Positions 1 to 8,751 of a DNA stretch of 64,000 nucleotides are shown one piece after another. Position numbers and translations under genes: made by a program. The notes under the pieces are model-generated. The model saw only the letters and a list, made by a program, of their open reading frames with translations. It searched no databases and was not told the DNA's origin. Within the stretch, counting starts at the first letter, position 1; every line of letters begins with the position of its first letter. The stretch comes from JACCXE01 sp963718605 (lineage in GTDB: Bacteria > Actinomycetota > Acidimicrobiia > Acidimicrobiales > JACCXE01): positions 186,001-250,000 of the forward strand of contig OY970363.1 of the NCBI GenBank assembly GCA_963718605.1. Direction: 5' to 3'.

Positions 1-464
1 GGCTCGAAGACACGAGATTCACGATCGTCGGACACGGGCCTCAAGCCAATAACGTGCGGGGTTTGATTAACAAGATGGGTCTTGCCGATGCGGTCACGAT
101 GGTGCCGTACATAGCAAACGTTCCTGCATTGCTCGCCGACGTCGACGTGTTGGTAAACACGTCGTCAACCGAAGCGACCCCCCGCACCATCATCGAGGCG
201 CTCGCGGCCGGGGCCGCCGTCGTTGCCCCAGAGATCGGAGATGTTCCCAGGATGCTCGGTGGCGGCGATGGCGGATGGCTCTACGACGCTCGCACGCCTG
301 AAACGGTGGCGGACGAAGTTATTCGGGCACTCACCGACCCAATCGGCAGAGCCGAGCGCGCGGCGCGCGGTCGGGCCATTGCCATGCAGTTCTACTCGGA
401 GGACGTCGTGTTTTCCAGCTTGGACGCCGTCTATCGCTCTGTAATGGAGGGAGCGGACGCTTAG
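1..464 (+). CDS. Glycosyltransferase family 4, C-terminal fragment (5' end outside window)
   Basis: The open frame enters from the left edge (codons start at position 3) and ends with a stop at 462-464, so only about 154 C-terminal residues are present. The visible part has the C-terminal GT-B fold of GT4 enzymes: a strand ending in VGHGP, a segment on keeping away from an acceptor (VPYIANVPALLADVDVLV), and the nucleotide-sugar-binding E-x7-E region (EATPRTIIEALAAGAAVVAPE). Such enzymes move a sugar from an NDP-sugar to a lipid or glycan acceptor on the cytoplasmic side. The donor and acceptor cannot be read. Its stop overlaps the end of the convergent dioxygenase gene by 4 bp. The family is confident; the start and substrate are not visible. 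Confidence 0.85.
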   Translation, partial: LEDTRFTIVGHGPQANNVRGLINKMGLADAVTMVPYIANVPALLADVDVLVNTSSTEATPRTIIEALAAGAAVVAPEIGDVPRMLGGGDGGWLYDARTPETVADEVIRALTDPIGRAERAARGRAIAMQFYSEDVVFSSLDAVYRSVMEGADA

Positions 465-1399
465 CCAAGACCGGCGTCATCGTGGTTGTGAGCGGCGTCG
501 CGATATTGCGACATGTCGATCGGCGGGAACCGGCGCTCAATGGCGTCGATCGTTTGCCCGTCCCACACGGCGTCTCCAATAGCGGGGAAGCCGATAAGCG
601 AACGTTCCTCCGGGGACAATCGGACGATTAGGTCATACATGTCAGCCGAGACGAGCATGTTTGGCCACGCCACGAACCCTTGCCAGCGCCGCCAAGGCGC
701 GTAGGCGAAACTAAGCGAGAGCCTGCAAGCTTGCTGCCCCGTTACCGCGGTCGCCCGATGGAACGCCGTGTAGTCGTAGACGAGCAGCGACCCTGCCTCA
801 CAGACGATTCGACGCTCCGCCGCGTAGAGATCAGGGCGCTCGCCACGGCTGACGGAGCCAACGTGGTCCTCGATCCCTGATGTGTCCGCGACGGAAACAA
901 TTGCCGTCGGGCCGTCCTCGGCCGTGACATCGCTGAGGTAGAGAAAGCAACCGAGGATGTCGCCGAAGCTCGGAACCAGCAAAGTGTGATTGGGAAAGTC
1001 ACGGTGCAATTCCTGCTCGAAGTCGGCAGCACCTGCAAACTTCGCTTGATAGCCGGCGCGCATCAAGCAGAGATCCTCGCTGCCGAGCAGCTGCTGAGCG
1101 ATCGCTCGGCAGCGCCGATCAAACGGGATGCGGTCGAGCGCGATCCTCCCGGTCGGGACCATCCGTACCGAGGCGAACGCGTCGCCCCGGAGGCCTTGGA
1201 AACGAAGGGACTGTTCGAAGTAATGGTCGCGCCGCGGAAACACGTCGTACAAAGGTAAATCGGCGATCTCGTCGCGCATCAGGAACCCGGGAACGACCGC
1301 CCATCCATGATTTCCGAAGTGCCGCACAGCCTCGTCCGACAGCGCACCACCGCTATGCTTCGGCACGTCATCGCTGAATGCCGCGTCCTGAACGCCCAT
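461..1399 (-). CDS. Phytanoyl-CoA dioxygenase (PhyH) family Fe(II)/2-oxoglutarate oxygenase
   Basis: A 312-aa protein of the PhyH family, whose members hydroxylate, halogenate or otherwise oxidise small substrates with Fe(II) and 2-oxoglutarate. The iron ligands are visible as His-Arg-Asp in ELHRDFPNH and a distal His in AFHRA, followed by an Arg that would bind 2-oxoglutarate (CRLSLSF). The phrase FLYLSDVTAEDGPTAIVS is typical of the jelly-roll core. It converges on the left-edge glycosyltransferase and diverges from a second PhyH gene 70 bp away. Substrate unknown; a role in sugar or peptide tailoring is inferred from neighbours only. Confidence 0.85.
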   Translation of the reverse strand: MGVQDAAFSDDVPKHSGGALSDEAVRHFGNHGWAVVPGFLMRDEIADLPLYDVFPRRDHYFEQSLRFQGLRGDAFASVRMVPTGRIALDRIPFDRRCRAIAQQLLGSEDLCLMRAGYQAKFAGAADFEQELHRDFPNHTLLVPSFGDILGCFLYLSDVTAEDGPTAIVSVADTSGIEDHVGSVSRGERPDLYAAERRIVCEAGSLLVYDYTAFHRATAVTGQQACRLSLSFAYAPWRRWQGFVAWPNMLVSADMYDLIVRLSPEERSLIGFPAIGDAVWDGQTIDAIERRFPPIDMSQYRDAAHNHDDAGLG

Positions 1400-1469
1400 A
1401 TCGTGACTGTACGCGCCGGGCCGTCACCGAATGGGACGCACCGCGTGAGCCAGCTGAAGGAGGAGCCTC

Positions 1470-2273
1470 GTGCAACAAACCGAACGGTACCTCTTCGACC
1501 TGCGGGGCTACATCGTGTTGCGCTCGGTACTCGACGATGGCGAAATGAATACGCTGCGAGAGGAGGTATCGGCCGGAGGTGCAGCGCTTGCGCTGGATGA
1601 TCATCCCTCCATTCACGCAGGCTTTCCTACCTCGTACTTCGACGACGGAAGTTGGGCAGGTGCAAAGGGTCCGAAGTACTGGACTGCTTCTGCGATGTTG
1701 GAGTGGGGGCCGCACATTCGATCCCTCGTCGGAGACGTGCGACTGGGGAGTTACCTGCGCGCCCTCCTGGGCGACAGCTACCGGTTAGACCACGCGTACG
1801 GCGTCTTCGCCCGGAAGGGTGCAGGGCAGCACCCTTTACACAACGGTGGCACACCTTACGACCCAAGCCAGGCGTATGTCGTGCGCGACGGCGTGATGCA
1901 CAACTCGATGGTCGTGGCCCAGTACGCCCTCACAGACGCCGTTGACGGTGGGTTCTGGTGCGTGCCGGGCAGCCACAAGTCGAGCTTTCCGCTCCCTGAG
2001 GAGTGGCTTTGTGACACGTCAGAGGCGCCGGTGGAGCTGGTCGCACTGCGCGCGGGTGATGTGCTGATCTTTACCGAGGCGCTTACGCACGGCTCGCCAG
2101 GCTGGGTAGGAGCCCACGATCGGTGGGCACTATTGTATAAGTATTGTCCGGGGTCGGTGCAGTGGGAATCCGCTTCGCCGTTCGTTAGCCGCGATCGCTA
2201 TGAGTGGAACGAGAGGCAGCGCCGTGTTCTCGAGCCCCCGTACGCCGGCGGCCGACACGTGATCGATGGGTGA
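1470..2273 (+). CDS. Phytanoyl-CoA dioxygenase (PhyH) family protein
   Basis: A 267-aa PhyH-like oxygenase starting at GTG 1470 behind a good ribosome site (AAGGAGG around 1457-1464). Family hallmarks include the N-terminal FDLRGYIVLRSVLDDGEM segment, the core DAVDGGFWCVPGSHKS, and the C-terminal LRAGDVLIFTEALTHGSPGW with the distal metal-binding His. The proximal ligand region is less canonical: His-Asn near HNGGTPYDP and HNSMVV, without a clean HxD, so the metal site needs checking. It is divergent from the preceding PhyH gene and its stop abuts the next, convergent gene. Substrate unknown. Confidence 0.8.
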   Translation: MQQTERYLFDLRGYIVLRSVLDDGEMNTLREEVSAGGAALALDDHPSIHAGFPTSYFDDGSWAGAKGPKYWTASAMLEWGPHIRSLVGDVRLGSYLRALLGDSYRLDHAYGVFARKGAGQHPLHNGGTPYDPSQAYVVRDGVMHNSMVVAQYALTDAVDGGFWCVPGSHKSSFPLPEEWLCDTSEAPVELVALRAGDVLIFTEALTHGSPGWVGAHDRWALLYKYCPGSVQWESASPFVSRDRYEWNERQRRVLEPPYAGGRHVIDG

Positions 2274-3197
2274 CTAGGTTTCGTCCCAGGTCTGATACGG
2301 CGTGCCTCGGCGAAAGTCGATCGCGCCACGAACCCGTGCAGCCAATTCGATCACTCCGAGGAGTGCGATCGCCGGGATGGAACGCGGGACAGATAGCGCC
2401 TGCCGTAAAACGACTCGAACGAGCAGGTTGCGTAATCTAAGTGTCGAGGCGCTGTAATCAAGGTTCCTGCTCGCCCAAAGGTGTTGGCAGTAAATGCGGC
2501 GCCGCTGTCCAAAGAGCGCTCTGACTGACTCGACTCCGTAATTCCAAACGACCGCTTCGTCGACATATTCGATCCGGTAGCCCAGCTCTGTGGCGAGCGC
2601 CTCCATTACGACCTCGTCGCAATGAGCGACCATCGGGAGTTCGGGCACGATCGACCGCCGGATTGCCACCACCTCGCCGAGCTTCGGAGAGCGCAAGGCA
2701 GCCCAGTGATGCATGTCCCAGAGAACCTCGTTCACCAATGCGAGAGGCCGTTGGCTCTGTCGTCGCTGGCGGACGCGCGGGCCGGTCATCCCGCAAGACG
2801 CGTCGCTGACGAGAGGTGAGCAGAGTCGCTCGATGAGATCGTCCGCCGGAATCGTGTCTCCAGCGGCGACGACGATGATGTCACCCTTCGCCACCCGCAG
2901 AAACTCGTTAATCGCAACAATCTTGCCGGCTCGCTCGGGGCGGTCGATGACCGTCAGACGACTGTCACGCGACGCAGCGCGCGCGCGCGGAACTGTTCGG
3001 TCCGAGCTCCCTGATGAGATGACGATGACCTGATCGATCGTCACGTTGCTGGGCCTCTGGTCCAGGAACGCACTTAGGCAGTGACCGATCAGGAGCTCCT
3101 CGTCGTAAGCGAAGATCCCAAGGCTGACGGATGGGCGGCGCAGCTCGTTGGTCGGGGACGTGCCACGCGGATTGGGCCCCTCAACTCGCATCTTCAC
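2274..3197 (-). CDS. Glycosyltransferase family 2
   Basis: A 307-aa inverting GT-A glycosyltransferase. The N-terminal SLGIFAYDEELLIGHCL is the GT2 nucleotide-binding start, VISSGSSDRT the second conserved strand, and VAAGDTIPADDL the acidic DxD-like metal site. FGQRRRIYCQHLWAS resembles the Q/RRxRW-like motif of processive or lipid-acceptor GT2 enzymes. The C-terminal part (about residues 245-290) has moderately hydrophobic stretches that could associate with membrane. Start is GTG at 3197, with an in-frame ATG two codons later as alternative. Convergent with the PhyH gene before it. Sugar donor unknown. Confidence 0.85.
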   Translation of the reverse strand: MKMRVEGPNPRGTSPTNELRRPSVSLGIFAYDEELLIGHCLSAFLDQRPSNVTIDQVIVISSGSSDRTVPRARAASRDSRLTVIDRPERAGKIVAINEFLRVAKGDIIVVAAGDTIPADDLIERLCSPLVSDASCGMTGPRVRQRRQSQRPLALVNEVLWDMHHWAALRSPKLGEVVAIRRSIVPELPMVAHCDEVVMEALATELGYRIEYVDEAVVWNYGVESVRALFGQRRRIYCQHLWASRNLDYSASTLRLRNLLVRVVLRQALSVPRSIPAIALLGVIELAARVRGAIDFRRGTPYQTWDET

Positions 3198-3253
3198 CCA
3201 CGAACCGTGGTCAGCCTAATAACGCTCCAAGAGCACGCGACTAGCGTCATCAA

Positions 3254-3901
3254 GTGCTCAGTTCACCTGGTCCGACTGATCATCGCCCCGCTCCACTGAT
3301 GCTGCTTCCTGATCTCGCCGTGTCGGACTTGTCGAACAGTATCGCACTGACCTTCGATGATGGCCCCGAACAGCCTTGGACCGGCCATGTCTTGGAGATC
3401 CTGCGGCGACGCGGCGTCCCTGCAACCTTCTTCGTGCTCGGCACGAAGGTCGAGGCCGAGACCGGTTTACTCGAGCGCATCGTTTCCGCGGGCTGCGAAG
3501 TGGGCATTCACGGCTGGGATCATCGTCGGTGGCCCGAACTCACCTCCGAGGAGCTTCGTGAAAATCTCCGACGAACGACAGGTCTCATATACGACCTCAC
3601 GGGGCGTTGGCCGCGGTTCGCTCGTCCGCCACATGGTGACATCGATCGGCGGACCCAAAGCGAGATGGAGCAGGCGTCGCTAAGGGCGGTGTTCTGGAGC
3701 GTTGTGGCGTGGGACTGGACACGGCCCGGAACGGCGGCGATCGTCGAGCACGTTGAGTACCAGCTCCAGCCCGGTTCGATCATCCTTCTGCACGATGGCG
3801 GCGGCGACCGCTCGCAGACTGTCGCCGCCATCGAACCGATCCTCGATCTCGTTGAGGAGCGGGGTCTTGTACCCGTATCACTCGCACCCCCGCTGACGTG
3901 A
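3254..3901 (+). CDS. Polysaccharide deacetylase (NodB homology, CE4)
   Basis: A 215-aa single-domain CE4 enzyme that would remove N- or O-acetyl groups from a glycan or sugar. Motif 1 is ALTFDDGP with the catalytic/metal Asp pair, motif 2 is the metal-binding HGWDHRRW, motif 3 is FARPPHGD, and the C-terminal SIILLHDGGG supplies the last His. No signal peptide is obvious, so it may act in the cytoplasm. The start is uncertain: GTG 3254 or ATG 3299, both before the catalytic domain. Its last 4 bases overlap the next gene (GTGA), implying translational coupling to the EEP-family protein. Confidence 0.9.
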   Translation: MLSSPGPTDHRPAPLMLLPDLAVSDLSNSIALTFDDGPEQPWTGHVLEILRRRGVPATFFVLGTKVEAETGLLERIVSAGCEVGIHGWDHRRWPELTSEELRENLRRTTGLIYDLTGRWPRFARPPHGDIDRRTQSEMEQASLRAVFWSVVAWDWTRPGTAAIVEHVEYQLQPGSIILLHDGGGDRSQTVAAIEPILDLVEERGLVPVSLAPPLT

Positions 3902-4596
3902 ACAGGCGATTCTCGGTCGCCACCTGTAACGTCCAGTGGGCCTCCGACGGAGGTCTCTCGGCGTCGCTCGAGGGCCTCGTTCACCGCCTGGACGCCGATG
4001 TGACCTTTCTGCAGGAGGTGTGGCGCCCGTTCGGAGCGGACGAAGTGTTGCATGGGCTCGCGAGATTGGAGCAGGTAACCGTCATCCATGAGCCGCTCAC
4101 GGATCGAGCGCTCCTCGGCGGGCACCGCATCGCGAAACGTGCGGAGTCCGGCGAGGGGAGTTGGGGTCTCGCAGCTGTTTGTCGGCTACCCGTGGTCGCC
4201 GCGACGTCGTGGGCACTCCGCAGAGCGTGGCGGGACCCAGTGCCAAGGGTGGCGCTGGAACTTGAGGTGCTGGTCGGCGCTCGGCCCGTCAAGGTGCTCG
4301 GTACGCACCTCTCTCAGCGCTTGCCTTCGAACGTACTCCAGTTGCGAGAGCTGCTCGGCATTGCCGACGAGGTCGGCGTAGACGTCATCGTCGGCGATTT
4401 GAATACGCCAGGTGTAGTCGTGCGCCGCCTGCTAGGCAGGTTCCGATCCGGTGTGCGCGCTGCGACGTGGCCAGCGTCGCATCCGCTAGTCCAGTTGGAC
4501 CATGTCGCTGTTTCCAACCGGGTCGGAGTCGTGGGCGCGCAAATCATCCGCACGCATGCAGATCATCTCGCGCTTCGGCTTGAGCTCGAGGTGTGA
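3898..4596 (+). CDS. Endonuclease/exonuclease/phosphatase (EEP) family protein
   Basis: A 232-aa EEP-fold metal-dependent phosphoesterase. Motifs in order: VATCNVQWAS (first metal-site Asn), DVTFLQEVW (metal-binding Glu), GTHLSQRLP, VIVGDLNTPG (Asp/Asn pair), and the C-terminal LDHVAVS and DHLALRLEL with the catalytic Asp-His. The family cleaves phosphodiester or phosphomonoester bonds in nucleic acids, phospholipids or inositol phosphates; which one applies here is not readable. No signal peptide. It starts at GTG 3898 inside the stop of the deacetylase gene, so the two are probably co-translated. Confidence 0.85.
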   Translation: MNRRFSVATCNVQWASDGGLSASLEGLVHRLDADVTFLQEVWRPFGADEVLHGLARLEQVTVIHEPLTDRALLGGHRIAKRAESGEGSWGLAAVCRLPVVAATSWALRRAWRDPVPRVALELEVLVGARPVKVLGTHLSQRLPSNVLQLRELLGIADEVGVDVIVGDLNTPGVVVRRLLGRFRSGVRAATWPASHPLVQLDHVAVSNRVGVVGAQIIRTHADHLALRLELEV

Positions 4597-4607
4597 TACG
4601 ACCCGGC

Positions 4608-5675
4608 TCAAGGGACAAGGGCACCGTAAACCGCGTCCAGCTTCCGCGCCATTTCCGTAGCCTCAAACCGCGAAACCCACGCTCGGCCGGCGGCGCCCAT
4701 TGCCTCGCATCTCGATCGGTCCCTGAGCAGGTTGATAAGTGCGTCTGCGAGTGCAGCAACGTCTCCGGGCGGGACGATTATTGCCGTGTCATCACAGACG
4801 AACTCTGGGATTCCGCCGTGATCCGAAGTAACGACGGGCCGACCCATGGCCTGAGCCTCAAGGTTGCCCACGTGCTGTGATTCGCTGTCGCCGTCAGCTG
4901 CCGTCAGGCTCGGAGACACGTAAACGCGCGCTGATCGGATCACCTCACGAACCTGGCGGCGCGGATCCGTCGATGATGGCGACACGACGGCGATGCCGTA
5001 GTCGGGATCGCTGGGCGGCACATCCGGGCCGTAACCCACGAGGACCAACGTCGCTCCTGGAACAGCACGCCTGACTATCCGCCATGCGGTCGTCAGGACC
5101 TGGATTCCTTTCTTTTCGACGAACCGACCGACGAACACTACCCGGGGAACCTCAGGTAGGGGATGCTCGGTGAAATGCGTGAGGTCGATGCCGGCGGGAA
5201 CGACCGAGATCCGATCGAGCGGAACGCCGATTCGGGCCACGGTATCTCTCAGGAACCGAGACGGGACGACCGCTTGAGCGACCTCGGATAAGCGCATAAG
5301 TCGGGTAGGATCATGCGTCGGTAAGACCGTGACGTCGTAGCCCCAGAATGATGCGACGAGCGGAACTTCGAGACGCGATGCGAGTTCCGCAGCGTCCGGA
5401 AGTCCGTAGCCGTGGTGCAGGTGCACCAACGACGGCCGCCAGTCGCCGAGGGCGGCGACAACGGCGTCGGCCGTACGCTCGCCCTCTGGCGGCGGGCCTT
5501 CCGAGGCCGAGGAAAGACTGAGCACGTGCTCGATTGCGTAGACGTCACGGTTGATCAGTTCGCCACGACTCACGACCAGCCCAGGCCATCCGCTCCTGGT
5601 CACCTGGTTGTGGACGAACGAGTCACTCAACCAGAGCCACTGCGTGACGTAGTGAAGGACCGCTCCTTCCGTCAC
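4608..5675 (-). CDS. Glycosyltransferase family 4
   Basis: A 355-aa complete GT4 (GT-B fold) enzyme. The N-terminal half has VHLHHGYGLPDAAELA and VASFWGYDVT, the acceptor-side signature. The C-terminal half has FVGRFVEKKGIQVL, TLVLVGYGPD, and the donor-binding EAQAMGRPVVTSDHGGIPEFV. It is transcribed with the two upstream genes; its GTG start (5675-5673) overlaps the stop of the 200-aa Rossmann protein in a GTGA arrangement. Donor and acceptor are unknown; the dehydrogenase partners suggest that the sugar made or altered by this operon may be what it transfers. Confidence 0.9.
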   Translation of the reverse strand: MTEGAVLHYVTQWLWLSDSFVHNQVTRSGWPGLVVSRGELINRDVYAIEHVLSLSSASEGPPPEGERTADAVVAALGDWRPSLVHLHHGYGLPDAAELASRLEVPLVASFWGYDVTVLPTHDPTRLMRLSEVAQAVVPSRFLRDTVARIGVPLDRISVVPAGIDLTHFTEHPLPEVPRVVFVGRFVEKKGIQVLTTAWRIVRRAVPGATLVLVGYGPDVPPSDPDYGIAVVSPSSTDPRRQVREVIRSARVYVSPSLTAADGDSESQHVGNLEAQAMGRPVVTSDHGGIPEFVCDDTAIIVPPGDVAALADALINLLRDRSRCEAMGAAGRAWVSRFEATEMARKLDAVYGALVP

Positions 5676-6274
5676 GTTGCTTGAATCCTATAGGTCTTGC
5701 CGCGGAGCGCTTCGGCGCCGGAAGGAAGCGGCTGCGATCGGGATCGGAGAAGCTCGACATCCGCCGCCGCGGCGGTCGCTCCGGACGGAGCAGGCTTCCA
5801 CGGCACGCCGATAACGGTCAGCCCCCGGACATGGATGTCGGAGTAGGTCGGCAGCAGCACGACGCGGGTCGCCATCGGAGCCGGCAGCACGAGCGTTGCC
5901 AGTGGGCGCGCCGACGAAAGCGCGCGGGCGACCTCGAGAGCAGATCCCGAGGCGTCCACGATCACCCGATGCTCCTGTGAATGGCCTTTATCGAGGTCAC
6001 GTAGGAGCATCCCGGCTAGCACCCCGCATCCGATCACTTCGACGCTCGATGGCCCGCAGGACGCAACGAGACGAGCGACTGCGTCGACCGCACCACGCAG
6101 CTCGATAGCCGCGGTCTCGATACCGGCTTCCGAGTCGGGGTACAAACGACCGACGCAAAGTCGCTCTTGTTCCTCGGGGACATCGACCAGCATCATCGAA
6201 GAGCGCGGCACGTCGGCCAAGACTCGCACACCGCCGCCTGGGAGATTCTCGATCACCACGAGATGGGCACTCAC
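5672..6274 (-). CDS. Stand-alone Rossmann-like protein resembling the NAD-binding half of MDR dehydrogenases
   Basis: A 200-aa protein with a glycine-rich strand-loop-helix (VEVIGCGVLAGMLL), then VIVDASGSALEVARAL and a TLVLPAP...LRGLTVIGV-like region, which is the order seen in the cofactor half of zinc-type medium-chain dehydrogenases. The catalytic GroES-like half is missing, so it is either a truncated dehydrogenase or an accessory subunit of the two-domain oxidoreductase next door. Overlaps of 4 bp on both sides place it in the middle of a three-gene operon. No function is assigned with confidence; it lacks any obvious zinc ligands. Confidence 0.6.
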   Translation of the reverse strand: MSAHLVVIENLPGGGVRVLADVPRSSMMLVDVPEEQERLCVGRLYPDSEAGIETAAIELRGAVDAVARLVASCGPSSVEVIGCGVLAGMLLRDLDKGHSQEHRVIVDASGSALEVARALSSARPLATLVLPAPMATRVVLLPTYSDIHVRGLTVIGVPWKPAPSGATAAAADVELLRSRSQPLPSGAEALRGKTYRIQAT

Positions 6275-8271
6275 GCCGGATTTGGGTCGAGCTCGACCCT
6301 GCGGTGTTCACGTGCTGCGACGTAGGCAGCGTTAATGACCGCATGCACGACGAGCGCGTCCCGGACGGAGGCCTCGGGACGCGATCCGTCGGCGCAGCTC
6401 TCGAGGAAGGCGTCTAGCGCTGCCACTTTCGGGTCGAGTCGCGCTGCCCGGACGCGCCGAGTTGTCGGGGACACGAGCGACGTTGTGCGGCCCTTTGGCA
6501 GAAGTTCCACGCGCCCACCGCTCCCCCAAACGGCGAGACCCTCGCCGGGACCGCCAACAACCGCTGCGGACCCCACGAACGTCGCCACAAGGCCGTTGAA
6601 CGATGCGCACACCGTTGCGGACTCCTCAATGTCGGCGGCGATGGCGGACGGCGTCATCGAAGCCTCCACCCATTCACATGGCCCGCCCACTAGCGCGACG
6701 ATCGCGTCGACATGGTGGTAAAGATTCATTAGAACGAAGCCACCACCGGACCGAGTTCGATCAAAGCGCCAGGTTGATACCTCGCGTCCGCTGTAGCCGC
6801 CATAGTAATAGGCAGGCGACTTGTCGATCAGATACGTGGACAGCGCTCCTAGCGGTCGACCGAGAAGACCGTCCGCGATAGTTTCGCGGGCGGCCAGAAA
6901 CGACGGCTCGTACCGAAGTGGCAGCCATACGCCGACGGTCACACCTACAGAGTCAGCGGCGTTGGCAATCCGGGTCGCCGCTCCGACGTCAACACCGAGC
7001 GGCTTCTCAAACAGCACGTGCTTGCCGGCTTGCATCGCGGCTACGCCGAGCCCTTCGTGGGTGTCGTGCGGCGTCGCGATCACGACGGCCCCGATGTCGT
7101 CGCGGCGCAGAATCTCGTCGAGGGATGCGGACACACTCGTCCGATATCGCAACGCGATGTCGCTTGCGAGGTCGGTCGCGGGGTCAAAGACGGACACGAG
7201 CTCGCATCGATCCGAAGCCGAGATCATGGCTGCGTCGCGCTCGCCCACGTCTCCGCAGCCGAGGAGCGCTAGGCCGAGGCGCCTCCTCGACGTGCGTGTT
7301 GCAGCCGACTGTGCCGATTTGCGTCGCGGCTTGGGCGGTGCCGCCGACCAGTCGAACGCAACTGCGACGAGGGCCGCGTCAGTACTAATCCGTCGATAGA
7401 CGAGGGGGGCGGTCTCAGCACGGTGCACTTCGACAAGGTTCCGGAAGGTGACCTCTCCGTGCTCCAACATATTGTGGTACTCCGCACTCAGCGCCTCTTC
7501 GATCCTGGCGGCCTGCAGCCTGTCGAACTTGAGCGTGTCGATGTGGGCCCCGATAATCCGGAGTCCGCGGTCCTGAAGTTGACCCATATCGACCGGCGCG
7601 GTGTGAGCCCGGGGCGACCCAAGCAAGACGACGGTCCCGCCATCAGCGACGTGATCGAGCGCGACGGGCAGCCCACGTGGCGAGCCGGAGGCGTCCACCA
7701 CGAGTGAGCAGCGTGGCTGGTCGCGACGACCGACGACGTCGAATGTTACGCGCTCCTCACCGCGGATCGACCAAGCCTTCGCGTCGGATGCGGCGAGGAC
7801 ATGGCACGCCTTAGCCCCGCGTGCAACCGCGAGGCGCCGCGTAATCGCGCCAACGAGACCGGCACCAACCACAACGAGCGGTGTAGACGCCGGATGACCT
7901 CCGGCTCGGAGCCCGTTCAGGCACGTAATCCCCAGCTGCCAAAGAGCCGCGTCGACTTCGTCGACGTCAGCCGCGATGCTGTGCACTTGGCTAGGCGGCA
8001 CGACGATGTGGCTTTGATGGGGAGCACCGCGGATCGCCACGCGCTCGCCTACGTGCCCCGGACCGTCGACAACCACACCCGCCGACAAGTACCCGGGAAC
8101 GTGCGGAAACCCGATGTGCGCGTTCGGCAGGCCCAAGAACCGAGCCCGCTCTGTGCCAGTGCTCACCACACTCGTCGTAGTTGAGACGATGAACTGAGTT
8201 CGGTCGCGTGGCGGCAACTCGAAGTGAACTAGTTCCGCTCGTCCAGCTGCTGGCCAACTGACTGCCTTCAC
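6271..8271 (-). CDS. Two-domain oxidoreductase: MDR dehydrogenase fused to Gfo/Idh/MocA
   Basis: A 666-aa fusion. Residues about 1-320 form a medium-chain-dehydrogenase-like part (STGTERARFLGLP, VPGYLSAGVVV, VVVGAGLVGAITRRLA, VVDASGSPRGL). After a basic linker, residues about 333-655 form a Gfo/Idh/MocA oxidoreductase with the NAD-binding LALLGCGDVGERDA, the signature Lys in FEKPLGVD, and a catalytic His region NLYHHVDAI. Fusions of this type occur in polysaccharide loci, where they are thought to oxidise or epimerise NDP-sugars. Start is GTG 8271. It leads an operon with the Rossmann protein and a GT4 enzyme, which supports a sugar-modifying role. The exact reaction is not known. Confidence 0.88.
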   Translation of the reverse strand: MKAVSWPAAGRAELVHFELPPRDRTQFIVSTTTSVVSTGTERARFLGLPNAHIGFPHVPGYLSAGVVVDGPGHVGERVAIRGAPHQSHIVVPPSQVHSIAADVDEVDAALWQLGITCLNGLRAGGHPASTPLVVVGAGLVGAITRRLAVARGAKACHVLAASDAKAWSIRGEERVTFDVVGRRDQPRCSLVVDASGSPRGLPVALDHVADGGTVVLLGSPRAHTAPVDMGQLQDRGLRIIGAHIDTLKFDRLQAARIEEALSAEYHNMLEHGEVTFRNLVEVHRAETAPLVYRRISTDAALVAVAFDWSAAPPKPRRKSAQSAATRTSRRRLGLALLGCGDVGERDAAMISASDRCELVSVFDPATDLASDIALRYRTSVSASLDEILRRDDIGAVVIATPHDTHEGLGVAAMQAGKHVLFEKPLGVDVGAATRIANAADSVGVTVGVWLPLRYEPSFLAARETIADGLLGRPLGALSTYLIDKSPAYYYGGYSGREVSTWRFDRTRSGGGFVLMNLYHHVDAIVALVGGPCEWVEASMTPSAIAADIEESATVCASFNGLVATFVGSAAVVGGPGEGLAVWGSGGRVELLPKGRTTSLVSPTTRRVRAARLDPKVAALDAFLESCADGSRPEASVRDALVVHAVINAAYVAAREHRRVELDPNPA

Positions 8272-8751
8272 ATCGATCGGTACGGTGGTCAGGAAGTTCC
8301 TAATTGAGTAGTGTCAAAGAGTGACGTGGACACGGGCTCCGGTCCCGCTGTCGCGCGATCATGGCACACCTAATTCGTTGGGGACGTCCTCTGGTGGCGC
8401 TGCTATTCCTTCCCGCGCCACTCGGGCCACAGGACGCTCGCGGGGTGAGCGACGAGGCTCCGTACTCGCCAGGACCTGTAATGGTCCGCTGCGGAAGTAC
8501 GCGCGCATCGTCGCAAGTCGCGTCTGTTTCGCGACATTGTTGACACTCTGCTCGCCAGCATTTGGTCCGTGGGGACGTCCCCGTAGACCGATTCGTCGAG
8601 TGCCACGTCCAACTCGCGCAATTTTCGTAACGCACTCCGCGAGCGGTTGGAGACGTCTCTCGATTGCGAAGCGGGGCTTTGACTGTCCGAGCGAGGCGCC
8701 GACTGTCTTCGGCTTCAGGCCCGCCAGGCCGTTAACGCCGCGAGGAAGCCA
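8272..8751. promoter_or_regulatory. Divergent intergenic region between the oxidoreductase and PIG-L operons
   Basis: A 480-bp region between outward-facing genes, expected to carry promoters for both. On the minus strand a perfect TTGACA (plus 8312-8317) lies 41-46 bp upstream of the GTG at 8271. Seventeen bases further the -10 candidate (TCCTGA) is weak, so this is only a possible promoter. An open frame at 8321-8755 crosses the region but has no family features and an Arg/Pro-rich random composition. Nothing else is supported. Confidence 0.35.
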
